A stretch of DNA of 64,000 nucleotides from Trichomonas vaginalis G3 (taxonomy: Eukaryota; Parabasalia; Trichomonadida; Trichomonadidae): positions 16,005,962 to 16,069,961 of the forward strand of contig NC_067208.1 in the NCBI RefSeq assembly GCF_026262505.1. Direction: 5' to 3'. The position numbers were made by a program, and so were the translations under genes. Below are positions 47,012 through 62,190 of this stretch, one piece after another; position 1 is the stretch's first letter, and each line of letters begins with the position of its first letter. Below the pieces are notes generated by a model. That model had not been told where the DNA came from. It saw only the letters and a list, made by a program, of their open reading frames with translations, and made no database searches.

Positions 47012-49681
47012 ATTTTTGTTACAAATGTTCAAAGACATTTGAATGTTTCTCTTGTTTATTATACGAATAAAGCGAATATTTTATTAAAATTCATACAATT
47101 TTGGCTTTAATATGATTACGATCCGCACTGTAGCGATTTGTATTGCAAAAATTATGGAGAAATGGTACGAAACTAAACAGAGTAATTACAATTTATTTTC
47201 CCGCAGTGCTTTTTGAGACGAAAGCTCTTTGTGATAAAACCCAAGGGGTTGATAGGGACGGGCGAATTAATTTTGAAAAAATGTGAGCTAATTTTCTTAT
47301 ATGCAATTTCTTTACAATTTTGTTTCATTTGAAATAATGGCCTATAGGTTATGTGGAATTTGAGCAAAACTTCGAACACCGGATGCATATTGCGTGAAAT
47401 CGAAAACAATAAAACTTGCATTCCATTAAATTCAAAAAAGGAATTATATTGAATATTAATTTAAATTTTGAATGCTTGAAACCTTAGATATGATGAAGGT
47501 TTATATGGCATATATGTATCTGATCGATTGAACCTTTTAAAAATTGATTATGAGTCGCAATTTTGTAATTAATCGGGTATTATTCAAAAAAGGTATAAGT
47601 TTAATGGAAATATTTTGGTAATTAATTAATAGAAAAGCTAGAGTGTTAGATAGGAGTGAATAATACAGTTCATATATCGAAGGTGAAGTCGAGAAATATT
47701 GGTGTAAAAAAGTAATAAAAATGAATATTCTATAATTAACCATTAGGTCAGTGTTTTGATTTTTTAATAAATTCGAAACTAAAAAATCTGTAAAATATAT
47801 TTATTGCAATTCATTCTCGAAAGTGACATTTTGGTTATAATTAATGCTTTTTATCAAGAAAAGGTTTAAGTAATATTTTTTTATTAGGAATAAAATTGAA
47901 TTGAAATGCAGATAGAAAATATATGTGAAAAATGAATTCAGTATGTAGAAGGGAAAATAATAAATGCGAAATCGATCGATTTTACGTTGAATGACATTTT
48001 TCAAACGTAATTGAATTATATTTTTACAAAAAAAACGTCAAGAAATGCAGGCTAAATCGACCTACTATGTAAATTTAGTAAATACATTAGTTTTATGATT
48101 TTTTATGAAGTTGAATTATTGTAAATGGATCGATTTTTGAAAGATAATATTCAAATTAAATTAAAATATTTTCTGAATTATCTGGCTTCGCAAACTGCAA
48201 AAAATGGATACTGTGTTATCATCGAGAAAAAGCCCGAGTTATAATAATTGCAATACAGCTAGTAGCAGCAAAACTTAACAAACAAATTAGATAATAACCA
48301 AAATTTTCAAATGCAATGAAACTTTAAAAAAGAGACAATTAATGATTTTTCCAAAATATCAGTAAGTTCCGGTCTACTTTAAGGTGTTGAATTATTGTTG
48401 AATTTAATTTCAAAATATTAATATTTTATGGCTAAAATTGCTCGAAATTAATCCATATGTATTTCATACTTTATAATCGGTTTCAACAATTTAATTTCCA
48501 CCGCTTATTAAATTTAGTTCAAATGCTGATTTTTATTTTAATTAATGCATTAATTAGTATAAACTTAGAAGTAAGTTATGAGTTCAAATGATTTTAATAT
48601 TTTAAATGAGAAAAGAAATAATATAATTAAAAAAAAAAAATTAAAAATATAAATATGCAACAAATTTGAAAATAAGCTTGTAGCATTAATATGGCATTTG
48701 GGATTTTTGTATGAAATGCAGATATAATTGTTAACAAAAATTTCAATTGTTTTTTTGGAGAAAAAAAAAAACAATAAATGTTTTGAAAACGATTTTTTGT
48801 AGTTATTACATTAGCATGATAATATCTTTAAAAAACAATTGTATGATATGGAATTTATTCGTTAATCTAAATTCTTTCATATTCTTTTCAGAAATTTATT
48901 TTTGAATGAAGAAAGTGGAACTCAAAGAAAGTGACTTTTTGTTTTATTGCTGACAATTAAGGAAGTCGTAACGAAGCCCTATTCATCGCTTTAAAAGTTG
49001 GCATAGAAGTAAAGAATTTCTTTTTAACTTCGTTTAGGCAAAAAATTTTCATTTTGATTTTAAAAAGCAAAATTACCGATTTATTAAGTGAAAAGATAGC
49101 GTACATAATGATTTTAATGCAATTATACCCGATTTAATATCTTTTCATAGGCCGCTTACAAATAATTGATATTTTAATAAAAAAAAAATCATGAAAAGTC
49201 TTATTTTCTGGTAATTATAAAAAATCATCAGTAATTATGTAATTGTATCTACTTCATTCACTTAATTTTGATAAAATCAATCATTTTTTTTACGAAAGTT
49301 GATATTAAATCTTTTCTAAGGAATTGAAATTATTGTATTATATTTGTGTACCCTTTTATATCACAATGCCGATGTTCAATTTTCTTAAGCTGATATTTAC
49401 ATGATATCGAATTATAATTGATCTCATGAGTAGAATAAAAAGATTATTATAACATATAAAGACATTCTAATAATATGCGTTACAGCAAGCACAATATAAT
49501 TTGAGATACTATACAAAAACAATTTGCTTTTCATAAATGATATCTCAAAAGTATAGAGAACACAATTTTTGTGTGAATAATAAAATTTGTTGTCGATTTG
49601 TCACAAATTTATAATCACAATATTGAAAAATGCTTTATATAAATATGTAACATACAAAATAAAGAATAAAATAAAAAAATG

Positions 49682-50450
49682 ATATTTCTACTTCTGACAG
49701 AGGATTGGATTGACGCACCAAGAGTCATCGAAGGGGTTATAAAGATATAATGACCTTGTAACCTTTAATTGATACTAGAATGGCTCTAATTTGCCGGATT
49801 AAATATCTAATCTCGAAAACAAATTTATTTTAAAATTACGATAATTTTTGGCGAAACGTAAACAATGTCAGTGAACTTCACAGAGGATACTTGCTTGCGA
49901 TTTAAATAGATTCATTAACTCTTCGATGAAGTCTGTTTCAATTGGCGTATTTGATTCAATTCTTCTTGAGGAAGATTCATTTAATAATGGTATCTGTAGC
50001 TTTCTGGTGTTTGGTCATTATGTTTTGATGCATTTGAGTCATACTGACCAGATCATTGCTTACCTGCTTTGTCCGGATCTGAAGAAAACAATTGTTGATT
50101 ATTCTTCTTTCTATTGACAAATTAAGTCTGATTAGTCTCATGCATGGTTTAACTTGAAATTGACGAATTGACTTATCATTTATCAATTTCACTTTTTTGT
50201 AACATAAATCTAAGAATTTCATTGTTCTGAGGCCAGAAACCCTCCATGTTCCATTATGCAGAATGTAAATGTGCTTTCTGTATTGGTGTTAACTCCTTTA
50301 TTGTTGAATTTTGGCCAGTTGCTTCAATCGGATGTACAACTTCTAAGAAAGATGCGTCTTGTATGCATCTAGTTTCACTTGTTTATAATCATCAATCTGG
50401 AAGGCGCGAATTTCCTCCAGTAATTTTGGAAGTGCGGCGGCCTCTCAATG
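49682..50450 (-). pseudogene. Second copy of the 242-residue protein gene, not open
   Basis: Corresponds to 27775-28503. Recognisable segments (KLINDKSIRQFQVKPCMRLI region) are separated by frameshifts, and the start codon context has an inserted base. Likely the same locus sequenced at lower quality. Confidence 0.65.
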
Positions 50451-52489
50451 AATTTTGGAATTGAAATTAAAAAATTATTAAAGGAATAAAAAGTGCAATA
50501 TATTCGTTGTTTAATTTTCTTTCCAAAAATTAAAGTCATGTATAGCACTATTAATAGTTGTTTTCAAATGACGCCATATATCAATTCAATTTGAATAATT
50601 TTGTAAGTAAAGGGAGAAAACTAACTTTCCTAAGAGTGTTAATAAAAGATTGGAAACAAATTTATATTTGGCTGCTGTAAAAAACATATTAACATGAGAA
50701 TAATATGCGCAAAAACAGAATATTTCATTGACATTATTAAGAATTCCAAGAAATAATACATTCAATTAATCGTTTATAATAGACGAAAGATCACTTTACG
50801 TTTAGGAATGCACAAATCAAAGAATAATTTTTTCCCCTCCAATTTTTCGAATGAGGAATAATTGAATTGATCAATTTTTGTTTTTATTATCTAAACAATT
50901 TTTGAATAACTCAAGAAATTTTAACTTGGAAATATAGCAATAAAAATGTTGCTCAAGTGCGTCTTTACGATGATTTTTCATAACAAATTAATTAGCAGCT
51001 GCGAAATTAATAGTAATATACATGGTAATATCTTTGGTCTAGTCTAAACCAACAGCTGCTAATTTCAAAATACAAGTAATTGAAAAAATAAATGTGCAAA
51101 AATTCATGCCAAATTTTCAGATAAACAAAAGTTGTAAATTGCTATTTTTATGTAAAATACATCAATCTATTGAAAAGTTTAAGAGTCAAATTTTCTTTAA
51201 CTATTTTGAGAATAATTCAATTTATTTTCTAATTTTGTCTATATTTTCGAATTAATAATTATGAATACTATACATGAAGTTCAATTGAGGTATTACGTTT
51301 CGAAAATTGCTTCACAAAAATCTAATATCAAAATCGACGCTGTGAAATGATTTTCAATTTTAGGATGGCATGAAAAATAATCATATTTTTCTAATTGTAA
51401 TTCTCGTAAAAAAAATACTTAGAGAAGCAAAAAGTGAAGTAGATCTAGTTTATAAGGTCTATCAGTCACACAAATATTAATTGTTTTGTTCACTCAATAC
51501 ACAAAATTATTATCTTTAAAATGAATTTTTTTGAATGGTAGAAGTGTACAATCCTAATAAATCGTTACAAACAGTGTAATGTGAAATAATCAATTGCTAT
51601 TCATATAAAATTTGTCTAATATCATATTAATATGAATAAAATCAATCGACAATTGTTATTATTCAGCCTATACTAATGCTCACTTTATATTCAGTAAAAG
51701 CTGTGATTCGGAGGAATTGTAAAAAATTAAGAAAAACGATATAGAAATCTTTTTAATATTATATTGAAATAAATAAAAGAAGAGAAATCATTTTTAAATG
51801 CATTATAGTCCTATCATGGAGCTTGTATGCAACGCGTTACAAATATGTATTTTCAATATTTTTTGTATTGAAATCCATCGGACATCGAGTCATGATAGTT
51901 GAATGATGATATTCCTAATCTTTTATCCAATTTTCGATTAAGGATGTCCTCTGAATGCTTATGATTACATCAAGTTCAATTCCATACAACAATTTTATGA
52001 AAGAAAAGTGACCAGTAATAAGCAGAAAACGAAATCTTATAATAGATTCGAATCAATAGATTACTGAACCAACAAGGCAGATCTACCTGATTTTAAATAC
52101 CTAGGAGAGTTTATGTCATCCGTTTAATACAGAGACTTAATTCTAATTACAGCACAATTGCAATGAAATTCAAGCTGTAACAGCCAAAATTCGATTATAT
52201 GTGGAAGATCTACAACTACGAAGTATATGTATATGAGCTGTTGAAGTTTGAAAGAACAGATCATTTGATAAGTTTTTAAATGAATACTTTGTGTTACACT
52301 AAAGAGTTTGTCTTGGAACTAAGAACAATAAGAAAATCTTTTGACTAAATTTCGATTGAAAATCTTATTGTTCTATGGAATTCGGTTGAAAAGTTGAAAA
52401 GTGAAAAGGCCAAAGATACTGGTATTATATTAAAGTAATAGTTTGTTCTGTTAGAAATAATAAAATAATTATATAAAAAAAATCTTAAT

Positions 52490-54969
52490 TTATTTTTATT
52501 TCTGTTACGTTTTCTTGTTGTATTTGTTTGTTCGTGAGGTCCATTAAACGAATCTGGAGCCATTTGGAATCCCATTTGCCTAATTTGAGGCTTTGGGAAA
52601 GCTACGTCAGCTGGCTGAGGTATTGATGTATTTCCTTGTCTCCGTTGATGAATTCCAGCTTTGGAACGATATCGTTTTGTAATGAATTGTGTCAGTCATG
52701 ATTGTTTCAACGGCAATTGTGCTTGGGTTTTGAGGCGTGTGATACTTTTCTCGATGGTGCTGACCTTCTGAATGGTTTTGGACTCGTTTTCAGTGTTTTT
52801 CTGGTTCACTTTTTCTCTGAACTGGTTTAAATTGTTCTCTTTGCTTGGATTTCTTCTCTTCGTTGTTGAGGAGTGACTCAAAGTTGGGTTTCGGTGTTAA
52901 TTTCGTCTCTTTCTTGGACCATCCGTTGTCTTGGTTGACAATAAGAAATATCTCCGTCAGAATCTGAATCAGAACTGGACTTGGATCGGGCATAAATGCC
53001 ATTTCGTTTTAGTAGATGATAATGGTTCTGATTTCTTCTCTTCTGGCTTTGGAGCTGGTTTTGGATTTCGGTTTTGGTATTTTGAGGAATTACCGATTCG
53101 AAACCGACAACATGTAATTTGTGTGTGGTCATTTGTGGCTGCGGTTGTGGTTGTGGCTGGAACTGTTGAGGTTGGTACGGATTTTGCTGAATTAATGGAA
53201 CACCCGAGGGTTCTGTTGAGAAGAAAATCATCGGTCGATGGAGGTCGCTGAATTCCGAAAGGCAATTTGGGCGAACTGCGGCAACTGTGGAGTAAATTGT
53301 GGATATGGAGCCCGTCCCATCATCGGGAAATAGGATGGGAGGAAGGCATTCTGCATATAGAACTGGTCGGCCATTGAAGGTGGCTGGGCAAAGTTGAAAA
53401 TTGGCATTGGTTGCTGAGATTGAGATCGAAATTGAACTGAGGAGTTGCAATTTCTTGAGGATTTGGATCGTATTGGAGATGCGGATTGGGCATAAATAAT
53501 GGAACTGGGTGTTGTGGCTGCATCTTCGGTTTTTGGTAGGGATTTTGGTAAATTTGGGGTTTGTAGAGGTTGTTGGACTGAGTTTGTTGATATTGTTTTG
53601 CATTTGTAATGGCTGCGGTTGGAATGAAGGCATTGGCTGGAATTGTTGAACTTGTGGAATTTCTTGGGATTGTTGGTTTTGTTGAGGATTTGGCTGGAAT
53701 TGCTGTGGCTGTGGTGTTTAGGAAGCTGGTTTCGGAGTGAAAATGGCTCTGTAAGCTTTGGTTCCGGATTTAATGGAGCGGATTTTGGAGCAGGAGTAGT
53801 TTCTTGCTTTGCAGGTGTCCAGACAGCGAAACTTAGAATTATTGTTGTTATTATTTGTTTGTTCTGTTGTCCTGAGATCCTGGTCTGTATTCAGCAAATT
53901 CGAATTTTGACTTCCTGTTCGTTTCTGACGGCCTTGATTAGGCTGGTATGTATTTGTTGGCTGTGCTGTATATTTTCTGGTTGTTTTTGTGGTTGTTGTC
54001 TTTATTTGTTGCGATTTTTGTATTCGAAGTTGAATTATTGGATTTATTGTTGAATCAACTGGTTTAAAACCAGGTGGTTCTGATTGTTTGCTTTCTTTAG
54101 AAGCTGGTGTGTTTATAACTGATTCAAATCCTGGTGGAGCGTCGATAACTTTTCAAAACCAGGAGGATCGCTTAAAATTGGCTCAGAACCAGAAGAATTC
54201 GATTTTGTATTTTCAAATCCAGGTGGTGAACTGAGAACTGGTTCGAACCTGGTGGAGAATCAATAACTTTATCAAATCCAGGGGGAGCATCAATGATTTT
54301 GTCAAATCCTGGAGGTGCATCAATGATTCTATCGAATCCTGGTGAGCATCAATGATTCTATCAAATCCGGGTGGAGCATCTGGGATTTTTTCGAATCCAG
54401 GGGGAAAATTAGGATTAAGCCAAATCCAGGAGGAGTATCGATCATATCGTTTGATTTTGGCCTTGGGTTAAATGTATTCTTTGGTTTTGGATCAAATGTT
54501 GGTGGGGAATTTGAATTCCGAGTATTTCCAGCAGAATTTGTAGTATTAGGTTGAGGGTTAAATGCTGGAGGACTGTTTGTGTTTCTTTTTGGATCTTTAT
54601 TTGTTTCTTTTGTTTTTATTATTTGAATCAAGTTTTTATTTTTGTTATTCTCATTCTTTGATGAGTTTGTGAAATCACTGAAACTGATTTCGTGGGTATT
54701 TTTTATTGGCTGAAAGTTGGAGATCTCCAATTTGAATTGTATCGGATTTTTCTGGTTGTTTTTGATTAATTTTGCGCTATATTCTTCTTGTCTTTTTCTA
54801 TAGGGTTGGATCTAGGATTATCAGCGCATATCGGTTTTGAAAACTTGAATTCTTGAAATGGATATCTTAATTCTTTGAGAGTTAAGTTACTTGTACACAT
54901 CCATGTTGGCTCTGGCTTCTCAATGAAAAGAGAAAGTAATTTATCAATTGAATATGAGTCTTCAGCCAT
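52490..54969 (-). pseudogene. Second copy of the PPGF-repeat protein gene, not open
   Basis: Corresponds to 30511-32985, with start at 54969. The N-terminus reads MAEDSYSIDKLLSLF exactly, and PPGF motifs and Gln/Pro tracts are visible in pieces, but the frame is shifted many times. Nearly all differences from the first copy are length changes rather than substitutions. Confidence 0.7.
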
Positions 54970-56138
54970 GATTTCGTTTGAAAAAGAATTTTTTTTTTCG
55001 CTTGAAATTACCCTTTTTGTCATCGACTTGTTTATATGCTATCACCATTTTTTCATTGGAGATATATGTAATAAACAGAAATTCATCAAAAGTGACAGCT
55101 CTCAATTTTTTGACATTTGTAAATTCTAAATTGAATGAGAAAAATGAAATAATAACTAAGCATAATACAATATTCTAGATTTAATTATATTTAGGAAAAA
55201 GTTAGTTTTGAGAGTACTTTCATAGGCATATAGAATGAAATCTTCTGAAAAATAATATCACATAAACTCATATTATTTTCTAATATATAACTATTTTATA
55301 TAAAAATCAAATTCAATGATCTTAAAAGCGAAAGGATAGTAAGTAGGATAGGATGGGTTTTGTGACTTTTTTTGTAAACGTAAGAATTCATACAATATCG
55401 AGCGATTTTGTATCATTTTTTTTAACATATGAAGTAAAAAATTGTATGATTCTTACGGTTTTTTATTCTTACATTTTTGAATAAATCAAGATTTAAAAAA
55501 TTTTCAAAATTGTAAGACATTTACACTCACCCATACATAATGAATAAAAATAAAATTTTTTAAAAAATAAACTTTAAAAATTCATGTCTTACGAAAAATT
55601 AAAACTTAGTTATGTTTATTTATTTTTTTTTTTATTTTGTATGAAATGAGCGTCAAAACTAACAACGTTAAAAAATTAGGATTCACAAACGAGGAAATAA
55701 AGGATATATTAGAGGAGGTGGGTTATGAAGTTGATAAATATTATTAAGAAATTGTCAAAAATTTGCCGAGTTATTAAATGATTTAGAATTATGATGGAAA
55801 AATGAATAAAGATGATGTTATAATTTCTTATAATCCCACATCTGAAGAAGAAAAACCTAAAGAACCGATGTTTTCCCTGAATATTAATGAAGAACGGATT
55901 AAAGATGATGAATACGATGAAATTAAAAAAAAAAAAAAAGGAGTGGGGCCTCCAGGCGCGTTGCGCCCTCTAAGCCCATAAAAAATTTTTGGTAGAGCAC
56001 TCAAAATAGTATAACTTTGTCCGGACAAGTAAGGGTCTATCGTCGCTACAGGAAAGTTACAGGCGTTCCAAGGAAGTATACTTTGAGAAGCCTTTTCTGT
56101 CACTTTTCAGGAAAAAACATTTTTATTATTATATATAA

Positions 56139-56963
56139 ATGAATTTTACAAAACCACCGTTACCGTTCTTTGGAAATAAGAGTAAATGTAAAGATATTAT
56201 ATTTGAGAGAACTTAAGAAACTACCGAATGGTCTAACATTTGTAGATTTGTTCGTTGGAAGTTTCTATATATCCCATTTGTGCCATACAATATTCCCAGA
56301 CTCAAAGATTATATGCAATGACTTCGACAACTATATGGACCGTCTCAAACATATACCAGACACAAACATATTATTGAAAGAGTTAAAAGAAAAGATACCT
56401 ATAGGTAAGATGGAACGTATAACCATTAGATAACAAAAATATTGTGAGAGAGGTTTTGAAAAAAGCAGAATATATAGACTGGGATAGTATATCTGCTAGA
56501 CTATTATATAGTGGTGCTATAAGAGTTCATGACATTGAAACACTTATGTCAAACGTTTTTATATCTTAACTATACAAAATGTTTTCAAAGAGAACATAGA
56601 AAAATATATGAGGGTATAGAGTTTGTGAGATGTCATTGGACAGAGTTGTATGAAAAATAAAGACAAGGAAAATGTTTTCTTTATAGTGGACGCCGCGTTC
56701 TATAACACATGGGATTTTCAATACCAAGTAGACTGGACTTTGAGAGACTCTTTAGAAACTTTAGACGTTATACATAACCATCCATGCTTTTATCTTTACA
56801 TCCGATAAAAGTGGTTTTGGAAACCGTTATGAGATGGTTAGAGGACATACATGACTATGAGTTTAGATATGAGCAAGATAGAATATGAGAGAGGTCCTAT
56901 AAACCGGAGAAAGTGTCATAACAAAAGAAATTTTACTAGTAAGTAAATGTGGTTTGAAAATAG
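56139..56963 (+). pseudogene. Second copy: D12 adenine methyltransferase
   Basis: Counterpart of 34150-34968, with the FVDLF and ISHLCHTIF strings recognisable. Broken several times. Confidence 0.7.
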
Positions 56964-57739
56964 GACTACTTGTTTTAGGTTTTTTTCCATTGTGTCATTT
57001 ATTTATTTGACGTGGCAGAAAAGTACAGAGAATATGAAGATGAACCAATGCCTGCAAATGTTCAGTATATGTACTCGTAAGAGATATTTTTATCTAATAT
57101 TAAATGGACGCACCACAAACTTAGCGAATGCACAGCAACCTGAACAACCAAACCCAGAGAATATTCCAAATGAAGTTAGAATACAAACTGCAATGGCAAA
57201 CTATGGTCAAGTGCCAACAGATGTACAAATGCAAACTGCCATGTCAAATGACGCTGGCGTTAGGTTTGCCACCATGGTATGCAAATAATGAGATGGAAAG
57301 AGTTTTATACAAACCCTGAAGTGGGATATAAACAACTTTATGCAGATGACGCGAACACAGGAGTTGACCCAGAATATGTTTTCTACCAGAGGAGAAACAG
57401 AATGTATGAGCTCCAGTTAAAGAATGCTATGGAACTCAACAGGAAACGTAAGAGACTAGGCGGACATTAGATTTTTACATATAGTAAAATGGGTTTCTTT
57501 GAGAAGAATAGGAAACTTCTTTCGAAATGTTTGGAAGAGGTAATATGGAATGGAATAAAATCTGTCGGAAGAGGAATTTGGAACGGAGTCAAAAATATTG
57601 GTAAAAGAGTAGGTCAGTTTGTTGGTATTATACCTAAAGACCCTGAACCAGAAGAACAAGCTCCTGTTATAACAACAGCCTGAACCTGCACCACAGTCTA
57701 GTTGGCAACCAAATCCAACACCTCAACCGTATTAAAAAA

Positions 57740-58590
57740 TTATATTTTTACCGTTCGATAGTAGTTGTATTATGAAACTAAGTTCTAAGTAAAACGCATG
57801 GTATAATGGAATTATTCTTTTTCTTCCATCTGTAGTAAACCATACTTGAAAGTCTGAAATACTTCCACTTGGTGGTTCGTATAACTTTGTAGGTTTTTCG
57901 TAAAAGTCATTTGCCAAGCATAAGAAAGAGTTTTGGGCGCCAGAAAATGAAGCATGAACAATAATAGCAGCTGGGTCGAAAACATTTTCATATGTTCCAT
58001 TAGGGTTTTCGACTTCATAAAAGTCTGGGTGTACTGGATATGCTGCAGGCTGATTTAACATCCTCATAAATCTATACATGCCAAGTTGTTATATTTTGTA
58101 GAAATATAAACGTTTTCTCCAAGGTCTTCTATTCTATTGATTTTAACAGTTGCATTTTTCCTGTCATAAATAATATCGAGATGGTATTCTCCCTCGTCAA
58201 TGTTATACTGGTTTGCATATTCGATATAGATATCGTTTATTTTTTCTTGAAAAGCTTGAAGAGTTGTTTCTAAGTTTACAAGCAAACTAACTTGTAAAAG
58301 TTTTCCCTGTTCAAATTTCTCATACATACGTTTTTCTTTGTATATAGTATCGAACTTCAAAACCGACCCGTAAATGGGAAACCATGTATGGCTTCTGAAA
58401 TGAACTTCATTCTACGAAAGCCAATAGCTTTTGTGACAGATGGGTCTCTTAACCATCTCAATGGGTAGTCAAAACGATAGCCTTCATGCTTTACGGTCTC
58501 TGTCTCAAACTTTTGACCGACATTAGTAAAAAGTTCATCTAATGGTTTAGTTGTAGCAACTCTAGAATTTTCTTTTTCTATTGGAAGCAT
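57740..58590 (-). pseudogene. Second copy: penton-like protein
   Basis: Counterpart of 35736-36584. Among the best-preserved parts of the second copy, with only a few breaks. Confidence 0.7.
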
Positions 58591-58609
58591 ATTTTTTATC
58601 TATAATAAA

Positions 58610-60013
58610 ATGTCAAAATGAAACAGCGTCTATGAGAGAAATACAACACAACCGACAACTCATTATGCAAGCTCTAAATAAGAACACAACAAAACTTTTC
58701 AAACTATTCTAAGATATCTGAGTCATTGAAAGAAGGAAACTTAAACTGACATTAAACCCTTTAACAGATGAGTTTTCTATTTCAAGACAAAAGAAAACAA
58801 TACTGTCTGTATAAATCCAACAAAAGGAACTTTAAAACGAGAAACCTATAAATGAACTTCTTTTGAAAGCAGATGTTGACAACAAAGCTGACAAAGAAAT
58901 TGTAGACGATGCAATAGCAAAAGAAGAAGAAAAGAGCTAACAATGCTTATGCAACAAAAGAACATACTCATCCTGAACTAGCAGACAAAACATATGTTGA
59001 CAATAAAATGTCAAGTGAAGTGACAAGAGCTGAAAACGAATATTCTAAAAGAGCATATACATTCTATATCTGAAATAACAGACTTACAAGAAACCTTAAA
59101 CAGTAAAAAGTGCCGTTGGACATACACATACCATTGCAAATATTACAAACTTACAAGAAACCTTAAACAGGAAAAGTGCCGTTGGACATACACATACCAT
59201 TGCAAATATTACAAACTTACAAGAAACCTTAAACAGGAAAAGTGCCGTTGGACATACACATTCTATATCTGAAATAACAGACTTAAACGTTAGCCTTGAA
59301 AAGAAAGCAGACAAGAACCATACACATGATTTCTTCACAACTGTTGCTATAGAAAGTATTGAAGGAACGGTTGAAGAAACTGGTGGGGATGCATTATATT
59401 GTAAAAACCTCCTAACTTTCCACAAGGTTTAACATCGGATGACGACATAACGACGATGAAAAAATTAGATGTAAGATGTTTATGTCATGGAGGATGAAAA
59501 TAAAGTTAAATTCACTGCTCAAGATTTATATGAGAAGAAAGCAGACAAAACAGAGCTTCAAACATTAAAGACAGAAATACTTCAAACATTATATCCTATA
59601 GGCTCTATTTATACGTCAATGAACTCTACCAGACCAGAAGTAGTACTTGTTTTGGAACTTGGACTCAAATAGTCGACAGGTTTTTGTATTGTGCAAACTC
59701 TTCAAAGGAAACAGGTGGAAGTAAAACGATTTCGGGTGAAAAACTTACCTGCGCACAGTCACTACAATAGATTTAAGTACATCTCAAGCAGGTTGGCATA
59801 AGCATAGATATTGGGATTGGTCAGCAATGACAAAAGGTAAAGGATATGATGTTAAAGACAACGTTAAGTTTGCTAATAAATTGTTACTGGAGTAACACTG
59901 AGGGAGGAGGAAACCATACACACATTTCGTTTCAGGATATACGCAAACAACCGGACAAAGTAAAGACTACATCCCCTTACATGACAGTTTACGCATGGTA
60001 TAGAAATGCTTAG
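58610..60013 (+). pseudogene. Second copy: tail-fibre protein
   Basis: Counterpart of 36603-38000, including the 66-bp repeats and the tip domain. Broken several times. Confidence 0.7.
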
Positions 60014-60968
60014 TCGTCATGTTCCACTTCTTTAGCATATTCGTCAGGAGTTGTCTTATATTTGTTAGGAACTGTCTTTGAAAGTATACAACCTTGAACT
60101 TTGACAAGTTGAAACGAGGTCTGACAATAGTAGTTTTATCTTCTGCTTGCAGTGTGTACATTTTGCCATGTTTGCCTAAAACTTCATAATATTCTCTGTA
60201 TACTTTCTTCTATTTTTACGAACACGAATGTGAGTACCTGTCGGGTTCCCATTGTTGTCATAGTCAATAGTATTTCATATGGGTCGCGTTTTAGGTATTT
60301 CTATTTTTACTTTGTCACCTTTTCTGAAGTTTGAAGCCCGGCATTCTTTCTTGTTTTTGTCTCTTTTGATAAATTATTAAATAATATAGTCTTTCTCTAA
60401 GTCGGGGTTGTTTTTCATTTCTTCGGGGGAGTGGTTTCCCAACCTTTTTGTTTACGGTTATTGTAAAATATTTAAAACTTGTCTCATCTTTGCCATGGAG
60501 AAGTGTCTATATTTGTCGTCATATGACATTTCATTTGCTTCACCACCTTGTGGTTGGTTTAAGTCTCTAACATTTTTAATACAACCGTCAATGACACCAA
60601 GAGCAGAATGGTTTGGTCGACAATGAAATATTGGTTTACATTTTTTGAACGCAGATAGTTTTTTACATCATCTGATTTGAAAGAACTTTCACAGTCAGAT
60701 GTCAGTTTTTGTTGGATGGTATTTGTCAACGAATATTGTCAAAGCAGTTTTCACATCTAAAATATTTTTGGACCATAATGGTATGGCTTCACAGTATCTT
60801 GTGTTTTGACCGACAAATATAGCCAGTATGGTGGTCCATCTGTTCTAACTCTCGGAATGTTTTCCAAGATATCCATAACCAAGCATTTGGTGTTGAACTA
60901 AAGATTTTTATCATGAGTGCTTTCTTTGTCGCTTTAGAAACATAGGGGTCCTTGTTTGGATTCGTCAT
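60010..60968 (-). pseudogene. Second copy: integrase
   Basis: Counterpart of 37997-38956. Broken many times. Confidence 0.7.
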
Positions 60969-60984
60969 TTTTTAACCCATAAGA

Positions 60985-61399
60985 ATGGGTTTATTTGGCG
61001 CATTAGCAGGAGTTGCATCTAGATTTTTACCCGCAGTGGGAACAATAGCCAGAGGTGTATTTGGAGTTGGAAGGAAGATTTTGAGTACATTAGTATACTT
61101 AAAGAGAAAGCACAACCTATTATACAAAACTGTACAGAAAGGTTGGGATGTAGCACGAGATGCAACAAATCTTATTCCAAATCCTGAAACAAGAGGAAAA
61201 GTTCAAGAATGGATGGACAATGTAGGAAGACAAGCAGGAAACTATTATAAACAAAGCAAATGACTACTATAACCAAGCAGGACACTATATGGACCAAGGT
61301 GAAAGATTCTTAACAGAGGATATAACCATGCACAACAATGGGTAAACAATAACCAACCGCAACCACCTCAAACTTGGGAATGTAAAATTTTTTACTGAG
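60985..61399 (+). pseudogene. Second copy: glycine-rich amphipathic protein
   Basis: Counterpart of 38974-39387; the N-terminal 37 residues read as in the first copy. Broken a few times. The acidic/Lys-rich region of 39565-40147 corresponds to about 61577-62157. Confidence 0.65.
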
Positions 61400-62190
61400 A
61401 TGAAATGAACAATACAGCATTGAGACAAATGGGTTCAAGATGGATTTGTCGGCTTCCAGCAGTTACACAACGTGTTTGTCAAGTTCTTCCTATATCTCAG
61501 GAAGTTTTAGACCGACTTAAAAAACTAAACAACCAGTTGAAAAACAAACAAAACTAAAATTTTTTACTGAGATGAAATGACCGAAGAAGTTGAAACGGTA
61601 GATTTGAACACACAAACAAAAATTCAGAACCATTGTCAAAACCCGTCAAAGAACTTACAGATGAAGAGAAAAATTCAATATATAGAAAGTGCCAGGTCTG
61701 GAAATACAAACCCTAACTATAAAGTCACTTTTCATAAAAATGGAACGGCTAGTATCTCAAAAAAGAAACAGACTCTCACAAATAAAATATTGAAGTCTGA
61801 AGAGCTTTCGAGACAACAGATGGAAAAGTTTACTTCACTGACCAACAGTTCATTATAGAACATCTCATTGACTTAGAGTCGAAATATTCTAAACTTTACA
61901 ACAAACACAAAAAGTTGAAAGGAAAACAAAAACAAATGGCATATGATATTTATGAAGATGTTGACGACACAACTGTTCCTGCAAGTGAAGTAAAGTCAGA
62001 GGAACCGAAAAGTGACGAAAAACCGATAGAAGAAGAGAAACCAAAAACTGAAGATAAACCAAAACCAAAGTTTAGTTTCCAAACTAAACCAAGTCAACCT
62101 TCATTAGCTGGTATGGGTTGGCGTCAAAAAGACTTATGGCAGCAGGCGGTTATGTAAAGTAAAGAAAAAATATTTTTTTATTTTATAAAA

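Larger units (their letters stand above)
46038..55337. other. Second copy of the host-like block 24399-33349
   Basis: Co-linear with the first copy. The coordinate offset grows from 21637 at the satellite edge to about 21945 at 50441, then only to 21984 at 54969, so extra bases are concentrated in the left 4 kb. Differences are mainly single-base gains and losses with few substitutions, spread over coding and spacer DNA alike. It contains copies of the small membrane protein, the 242-residue protein and the PPGF protein. The three-way-junction sequence is present near 46076-46145 with changes. No extra gene is seen. Confidence 0.85.
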